Origin: Gamarada debralockiae
Lineage: Eukaryota; Ascomycota; Leotiomycetes; Helotiales; Hyphodiscaceae
NCBI GenBank assembly: GCA_002803225.1
Contig: NXFV01001066.1
Span: forward strand, 1 to 26,348
Reading direction: 5' to 3'
Length of the DNA stretch: 26,348 nucleotides
In this document: positions 20,886-26,348 of the stretch, in pieces
Numbering within the stretch: the stretch's first letter is position 1
Layout: the number at the start of each line of letters is the position of its first letter
Notes under the pieces: generated by a model
The model's database searches: none
What the model was told of the DNA's origin: nothing
Seen by the model: only the letters and a program-made list of their open reading frames with translations
Position numbers and translations under genes: made by a program

Positions 20886-21049
20886 CTTGTGAATGATAAA
20901 CTCAAGCTTGCCTCCCCCAAGTAGGGTCAATAAGCCTTACTTATCCTTCACTCTTGGCTCCTGTCTTCACATGCCAGCTTTACTAGCTGCTGACTGCAAC
21001 TGACTGTACACTGACTAACTGCTGACTAATCGCTAACTGTCCCTCACTC

Positions 21050-21197
21050 TGCACAATGTTGAGCCTGACTCAAGTAATTGTGGCAGTTCCAACGAATATC
21101 ACCTGATCTCATATGAAATCACCTCTATGGAATCGCCCATATGAAATCTCCCATGCGAAATCGCCCGTATACCTTCAGGAGCTAGGCTCTTGTTACA
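21050..21197 (+). repeat. Repeat element copy B (same family as 12.3 kb)
   Basis: About 148 bp, TGCACAATGTTGAGC to CTCTTGTTACA. It contains GTGGCAGTTCCAACG, ATATCACCTGATC and four units of a 14-bp tandem repeat like ATATGAAATCGCCC. It is inverted relative to copy C: ATATCACCTGATC at 21096-21108 is the exact reverse complement of 20773-20785. It ends 81 bases from the stop codon of the PsuG-PsuK fusion gene. Confidence 0.6.
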
Positions 21198-21278
21198 AAG
21201 GCAGAGCGGTACTACCTCAATCATGCCGTCTAAATCACCTCTCAAACGCTCTTCCCGATCTCAAAACCCAGCAGCAGT

Positions 21279-24222
21279 TTACAAAGCTGCGTCCCGAGCT
21301 TCATTCTCATCCGCTTCCGACATCTTCTCCAGTCCATTACTCAGCCTCCCAAGATACGGACTGACAGCTTCGGAACTCCTCAACGTCATCACAGCTGCTT
21401 TTTGAGAGATGTTGATCAACCTCTCCATATTCAGGCCCCTCGCCAGCCCAGCCACCAAAACACCCAAGAACGTATCTCCCACGCCATTAACACTGACCAC
21501 GTCATCCACCCTCTCCACAGCAGGAAAGAGCCGCATATATACACCTCCAACTTCCGTGCTTCCGTTCGAAGTTCGTGAGAGGATGTAAGGCGCTGCCGCG
21601 GGTAACGTTAGTCGGTAGTCGTCGGGTTTTAGAAGTTTGGTGAAGAGTACGCCATCTGCGCCAAGCTTGGTGATAATAGTCGGGATGAAGGGCAGAAGTT
21701 GGATTGTTTGGAGAGGGATTCCTTCATCTGTCATCTTGTGGCTTGTGAGTGACACAAATCGATCTCGAGCGCCTGAACTGGGTATCCCAAGGGCATCGAT
21801 AATTTGCCACCATCGATCCGATTCGAAGAATTCGTGTTTCTTCGCTGAGGCGTGCATTGCTGCAAGTTCGTACTGATTTGGTGTTGCCAAATCTACGATG
21901 TTCTTGGGGAAGACATCGACAGTGACCTTGTACTTCTCGATTACACTAGATTTCTCGACATCGGGCTGAAATAGCCGTGCAGATTTGGCGACAGATACCG
22001 GCTCGAAAGCAACGCTCGCCCGACCGGACGAGGCCATGACCTCGCGGATTCTACCAGGAGACCAATTTGCATCCACAACAATCCACTTGGCTCGTGATGA
22101 AAAAGGCGGAGGTGTAAATTGAGGCAGTGAACCATTGTATATGCTCATATCCGCCATTGCCATAACCAAGTCTTTCTTTGCATCGTTAATGGCAACGTAC
22201 TGGGCCGTTCGATTCAAGTAATCCCTGGTGCCTTCTTTTCGTGTCTGAACAGCCCTCTGTACTGGTAGAGTCGTAATACCAGTTGTATCCGAGCCTTCTT
22301 CTTTCATAGCAGCGAGGACTGCATTTCCAGCGCTATCATGATCAGTAAAGTACTGCTGTACAAGGAACGAACGACTCACAGGTCATCAGCAACGACGCTG
22401 CATAAGCGGACAGAAACCTTTCCACCGCCGGCTCGCTGTGCCGCGAGAGCCACGTTGTGCCCAACACCACCTACTGAAGGGCTGATAGTGGCAACATTTG
22501 ACGTATATAATTGAGGCGAAACTCCTTTATTTGATGCTGTAGTTCCTGTCTCCGAAGTGTGGTCTGCCGCAGGGGAGGGAGCGACGTAATTGCAGGAAAG
22601 ATCCATAGCAACGGATCCATACACAAGGACATCGGCAGCCGATGTGGGTACCTGGAAAATGTCAGCATAAGTTGAGTATGACGCGAAGTGCGTTACAAGA
22701 TGAAATCAGTGGCGGTAGCAGTGACCAGGGAAGAAGTTAAATGACCGAAGGCCTTTCGAGAGGTCAATTGATAGTGTCTTACTTTGACTATAGGCTCAGG
22801 CTCCTTTGAGAGAGCAACTTCCTTCGGCTCAGTAGCCTCACTTGGCACTTCCAGACGTAGCATAGGCGTAAACAGCGAGGTGGAGGGCGCATCATCAAAG
22901 ACTCTAGAAAGAGTCAGCCAGTGATTTCGTCAAGATTCATTTCATCTCGTCGGCCTACTCTGATTCTGACTGGTCAAACTCATCCTGCCTTAGCTGTGAA
23001 AGTTCGACGGCCACTTTCGTTGCTACCGCGACGTTTGACTCTATCAAAGCTCTGTTGGCCGGAATGCTATTGCCTTTGGTGAGTTCCTTGATTCTAGCGA
23101 GAATAAAGGGTGTGTTTGCGTGTCCATGGAATCCTTGCTCCGCAGCTTCTTTGACGGCTTGATCAATCGCAGAGTCGATCTCGTTCTTTGGTATAGAGAA
23201 CTGCTCTGGTATGGGGTTTGCAAAAAGTAGCCCAGATGAGTTGGGGAAGAAAGGTTGTGAAACTGATTTTGGTTAGTGCAAGCCATAGGGGAAAGCTTGT
23301 CAACATACAGATCATCGCAGCAGCTTCCTTTTCGTTTTGAACCACCATGGGACTCTTGACGCCACTGTCTCGGGTATAGAATGCCGGGAAGTTAATGTCG
23401 CCAGTCCGACCATCAGCAAAAGTAAATACACCTGTTCCTTGGGTTTCAAGATACTCAAGTGTCCTAGGAATATCCAGGAAGCTTTTGCAACCACTACTGA
23501 TGACAGCAACGGGGGTCCGTCCAAGTTCGGTCAAGTCAGCGGAGACATCCATGGTGTCTTGCCCGCCACGGTGGACACCTCCAAGTCCTCCGGTCCCGAA
23601 AACTTTGATTCCTGCTCTGTGGGCAAGAAACATGGTACCAGCGATAGTCGTGCCTCCATTGAGTTTACGGCCCGCGAAGCCCTGGGGGATACTTAGCATG
23701 GCTGTCGAATGGTGACTCCAATTGCAGAATGCGGAAAAGAAAGTTCTTCTCCGATCGAAGGGAGGCACTGGGGATACTTACGAGGCCAAGGATATATGGA
23801 AGATCTCTCCTCGAAACCTTCATAGTTTCTGGCTTTCCTGCAGATGCAGTAATCAACCTCAACTGTTCTGTAGTCATGCCAACTCTTGCAACACCATCCA
23901 GAATCCCAATCGTGGCAGGCACACCGCCGTTGCGCCGGACGATAGATTCCAAATCCAGGGCAAGGGCAACATTATCTGGGTATGGAAAGCCGTGCGTATA
24001 AATTGTTGTTTCTAATGCCACAATAGGTTTCCTGGACTGAAGAGCTTCTGTCACTTCAGGGGAAATTTTGAAATGCTTGTCCTCTCGGCGGAGTTTGGGT
24101 ATGACTGTCGGTGAGGGTGTGCAAGTATTGTAAGTCCTTAGAGGAGGAGCTTGGGCTCTTGATCCTCCTCCCTTGAGGGCGGCCACGGACCTGACAACAG
24201 ACCTAGAGCCACGAGACACCAT
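21279..24222 (-). CDS. Pseudouridine-5'-phosphate glycosidase / pseudouridine kinase fusion (854 aa)
   Basis: Six exons: 24222-23782, 23681-23309, 23262-22959, 22903-22783, 22651-22380, 22332-21279. Introns of 100, 46, 55, 131 and 47 nt all start GT, end AG and keep frame, giving 854 aa. ATG 24222 is the only methionine in the upstream-open frame; the first 47 residues are basic and Ser-rich, like a mitochondrial presequence. Residues 50-365 are the indigoidine-synthase-A/PsuG domain: VALETTIYTHG (E71), KVSRRDLPYILGL, GRKLNGGTTIAGTM, GTGGLGGVHRG, SSGCKSFLDI with the expected catalytic Lys213, ANPIP. A linker rich in Glu/Pro/Lys (about 372-413) leads to a PfkB kinase: VLVYGSVAMDL, GGVGHNVALAAQRAGG, and NGVGDTFLG with catalytic Asp790. 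The kinase half would phosphorylate pseudouridine and the glycosidase half split the product into uracil and ribose 5-phosphate, so the fusion covers the whole pathway. No damage seen. Confidence 0.93.
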
Positions 24223-24550
24223 GTTGATTCGAAATTTCCAGAGGCTGTGTGGATGATTGCCGGCTCCTATGGTATACAGAACATCATGGTTACGATCCAA
24301 TATTGGTAAACATGTTGTATGCTCTGCGGGGCTGAGTGGTGCTCGTCCTCGTCCTCGTCCTCCGTGGTCGAAATACGGAAGTGAGTTTCCGCCAAAATTC
24401 TGAGATGAGTGTATCCAGTCACGTGCTTTGCCCTTCAGGCCGAAATGTTGACGGGATGTAGCTCGGGTGGGCAGTTCGCTTAGGTCAGGTGGGCACTTGG
24501 CACTTGGTATGGAACTGTACTTCACGTGATATACTATACTCTTTTAGGAC
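24223..24550 (-). promoter_or_regulatory. Upstream region of the PsuG-PsuK gene
   Basis: Two CACGTG boxes lie at 24420-24425 and 24523-24528, about 200 and 300 bp upstream of the start codon. Such boxes are bound by bHLH regulators in fungi; a role here is inference. A short CGTCCT repeat sits at about 24343-24363. The coding frame stays open through this region but has no ATG. Confidence 0.4.
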
Positions 24551-24753
24551 AGCGCGTCCCGAAAATGAATATATCCTCACGTTTTCTTTTTTGGTTTCTA
24601 TAGTAATTATTACACGTAAAATAATTGATTATAAGCAAAGATATTAAAAGAAATTTAAGTAAATAATTAAAATTCACTTTCTGTTGCTATTACAACTTTA
24701 CTATCGCGTTAAGTATTAACCTCCTTACTCTTTCCTTTTCCTTTCTCCTTTAT

Positions 24754-24778
24754 ATTAATAATAATAATAATAATAATA
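24754..24778. repeat. TAA trinucleotide microsatellite
   Basis: About eight tandem TAA units (TTAATAATAATAATAATAAT and on), preceded by a pyrimidine-rich run from 24719 to 24750. Confidence 0.8.
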
Positions 24779-24828
24779 TAAGTTTATTTTAACTTATTTT
24801 AACTGTACAAGTAGTTTAATCTAATTTA

Positions 24829-26233
24829 TAATCGATTAGAATAACCTATAAAGGTATTATAATATATTAAGAATATTCACTTTAATAAACCTGAACCTTA
24901 TATATTATTATAACTAATTACTAATTAATTACAACGATATATAGAGCTATTTAATTCCTAGTGTAATCGATTATTAACTATATACAAAGTAATATCTATA
25001 CACTACAAAGTATATATTAAGTGCCTAGCTAGTATTATTAAGTACGAAAAGGAAGTAATTAATCTTAGTAAAGGTAGTATACGTATATTATAATCGTTTT
25101 ATAACTAATTACTAATTGATTATAGAAATTATAAATAATATATAAGATTTATACTAGAGAGGTTTTTTACTATATAATAACTACTAAGGCTAGTAATAGA
25201 AGTACAGTACTTTATAGAATAATAGTATATATATTAAGTATATAATAATTATATTTTAATTGATTATAGACTAAATTTAGCAGTACTAATATCGTAATAA
25301 ACTATATTTGCCTTTAGTATAAAGTTAAGTATAACGTTATAATATTAGCTTAGGGTAAGAGTAAGAGAGGACTAAGAAATTTAGTAAGTATTTGATATTA
25401 GCTTTATAATTAGTTACTAATTAATTATAGAAAGAAAAAAACGATATTAAGAAACACTTTACTAAATAGATAATCCTTATTAATATTACTATAGCTAAAG
25501 TAAGGTTTAAGACCTAGTTATATTTAATTTCTAATTAATTATAGATATACCTCTTAGGTTTATAGTAAATTAATAATACTATTAGCGAAGTTAACTTATT
25601 AGCCATAAGTAAATCAACTCCTAAGTAGTTAAAAACTAAATTCTAATCGATTATAGGCTTATTCTACTCTAATAAAGCTTACTCTAATAAAGTATAAAGC
25701 CGATTATTATATTATATTTAATAATAAATATAAGACTCCTAAAAATAATATAGAGGAGAATCGAATTATAATAATTTCTGTATACTTAGTAATTACTTAC
25801 TAATCGATTATAGTATAATAAGGTTCTTTCGAGAGACTCTACTACTAAGAAGCCTAAGCCTAGTAAAAAGTCTATACCTAGTAAGAAGTCTAAGCCTAGT
25901 AAGAAGCCTAAGGCTTCTAAGACTGTAGAGAAACTAGCTAAAATAAATACTATAAGTACTTATTAACTTTTTTAAATTTATTTACTAATCGATTATAGTA
26001 TAGTTTTAGAGATAATAGTTAATTTTATAGTATTAAGTAAGAAACTCTAGTATATTATAATAAAGTAAGAAAGACTTTATATACTTTATAACTGTTTACT
26101 AATTAATTAGCCTAATAAGTCTTAGATACTTAATTCGCTTAGTCTTAATAAACAGGCTACCTACCCTAGCTATACTAAAAAGCAAGATATATAAACGAGA
26201 ACTTATTTAAATATAGTTTCTAATTAATTATAG
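24829..26233 (+). repeat. Array of 11 palindromic TAAT-NN-ATTA motifs
   Basis: TAATCGATTA, TAATTAATTA or the near-palindrome TAATTGATTA occurs at 24829, 24922, 24964, 25113, 25257, 25418, 25532, 25644, 25801, 25986, 26100 and 26221 (12 sites counting the near-palindromes), at spacings of 42-185 bp, mostly 110-160. Eight of them are followed at once by TAG, giving CTAATYRATTATAG, which is a canonical fungal branch site plus acceptor. GT donors lie 43-49 nt before the end of several (for example GTAAGTATTTG at 25384, GTAAGGTTTAAG at 25500), so each may be the 3' end of a short intron on the plus strand. Confidence 0.6.
25814..25956 (+). pseudogene. Lys/Ser/Pro-rich coding island, probable exon of a RIP-degraded gene
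   Basis: Directly after the acceptor-like motif ending at 25813 the sequence is open for 50 codons and reads KVLSRDSTTKKPKPSKK, then PSKKSKPSKKPKASKT. Three tandem 18-bp units (25856-25909, like AAGCCTAGTAAGAAGTCT) encode it. A GTACTT donor-like site follows at about 25957 and the next motif ends at 25998. The neighbouring exon-like segments contain stops in all frames, so the gene as a whole is dead. Strongly basic, perhaps nuclear or DNA-binding; family unknown. Confidence 0.4.
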
Positions 26234-26348
26234 TTCTATACCTAGACCCTAATTATACTAGTAATAACTAGTACAATTTAAATTAAGAGGAATTTATATA
26301 TTAACTTCTTATAAACTTTATTTAGTTAGAAAGTAATAAAGATAAGTA

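Larger units (their letters stand above)
24551..26348. other. RIP-saturated AT-rich tract
   Basis: G+C drops sharply beyond about 24600 and stays low to the end of the window. CpA and TpG are almost gone (I count about nine TpG in the last 1.35 kb) while TpA is everywhere, the mark of heavy repeat-induced point mutation. No intact reading frame remains, apart from one short lysine/serine/proline-rich island. The tract continues past the window. Confidence 0.75.

Noticed and set aside
21279..21287. C-terminal DAAL of the fusion protein as a peroxisomal signal
   Set aside because: It does not fit the SKL-type consensus.
24223..24525. 101-residue in-frame extension upstream of the PsuG-PsuK start
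   Set aside because: The frame is open but contains no ATG before 24222, and the sequence is low in complexity (GRGRGRA from a CGTCCT repeat).

Overview
The window looks like nuclear DNA of a filamentous ascomycete (Pezizomycotina, plausibly Leotiomycetes/Helotiales). The genes are split by 46-179 nt introns with GT..CTRAY..AG signals. The families include a Pho84-type phosphate transporter, a DUF6594-like membrane protein, an indigoidine-synthase-A/PfkB fusion, F-box proteins and NACHT-type NLR remnants. Several tracts carry the marks of repeat-induced point mutation (RIP). Gene models below were spliced by eye from splice signals and frame continuity; where a model is called intact, every junction keeps frame.

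Layout. 1-5.25 kb is a transposon graveyard: an unidentified coding relic (about 1.27-2.49 kb, minus), then a dead piggyBac-like element (3.2-5.25 kb) with 28-bp perfect inverted repeats and a transposase carrying seven premature stops, all TAA or TAG. 6.1-11.3 kb holds two intact divergent genes sharing a 0.6-kb upstream region: a 686-aa protein of unknown function with a helical N-terminus like those of fungal NLR-associated proteins (minus), and a 612-aa H+/phosphate symporter-family protein (plus). 12.3-13.85 kb is a NACHT/NLR pseudogene whose reading ends at a 158-bp repeat element. 14.3-14.9 kb is an intact two-exon cupin. 15.3-17.8 kb is a cluster of three F-box-type sequences on the minus strand: one open, two broken. 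19-20 kb is a DUF6594-like three-TM protein. 20.6-21.2 kb has two more copies of the 12.3-kb repeat family, in opposite orientations. 21.3-24.2 kb is a six-exon gene for a pseudouridine-5'-phosphate glycosidase/pseudouridine kinase fusion. From 24.55 kb to the end lies a very AT-rich tract nearly devoid of CpA/TpG.

How the parts relate. The intact genes (transporter, cupin, PsuG-PsuK fusion) look like ordinary metabolic genes, while the gaps between them contain RIP-degraded transposons, a dead NLR and a decaying F-box family, typical of an accessory or subtelomere-like region. The most unusual structure is in the right-hand AT-rich tract: the 10-bp palindrome TAAT-NN-ATTA recurs eleven times between 24.8 and 26.2 kb, and eight copies are followed directly by TAG in the arrangement of a branch site plus splice acceptor. 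This may be the wreck of a gene full of near-identical (introner-like) introns, or an array of palindromic sites.
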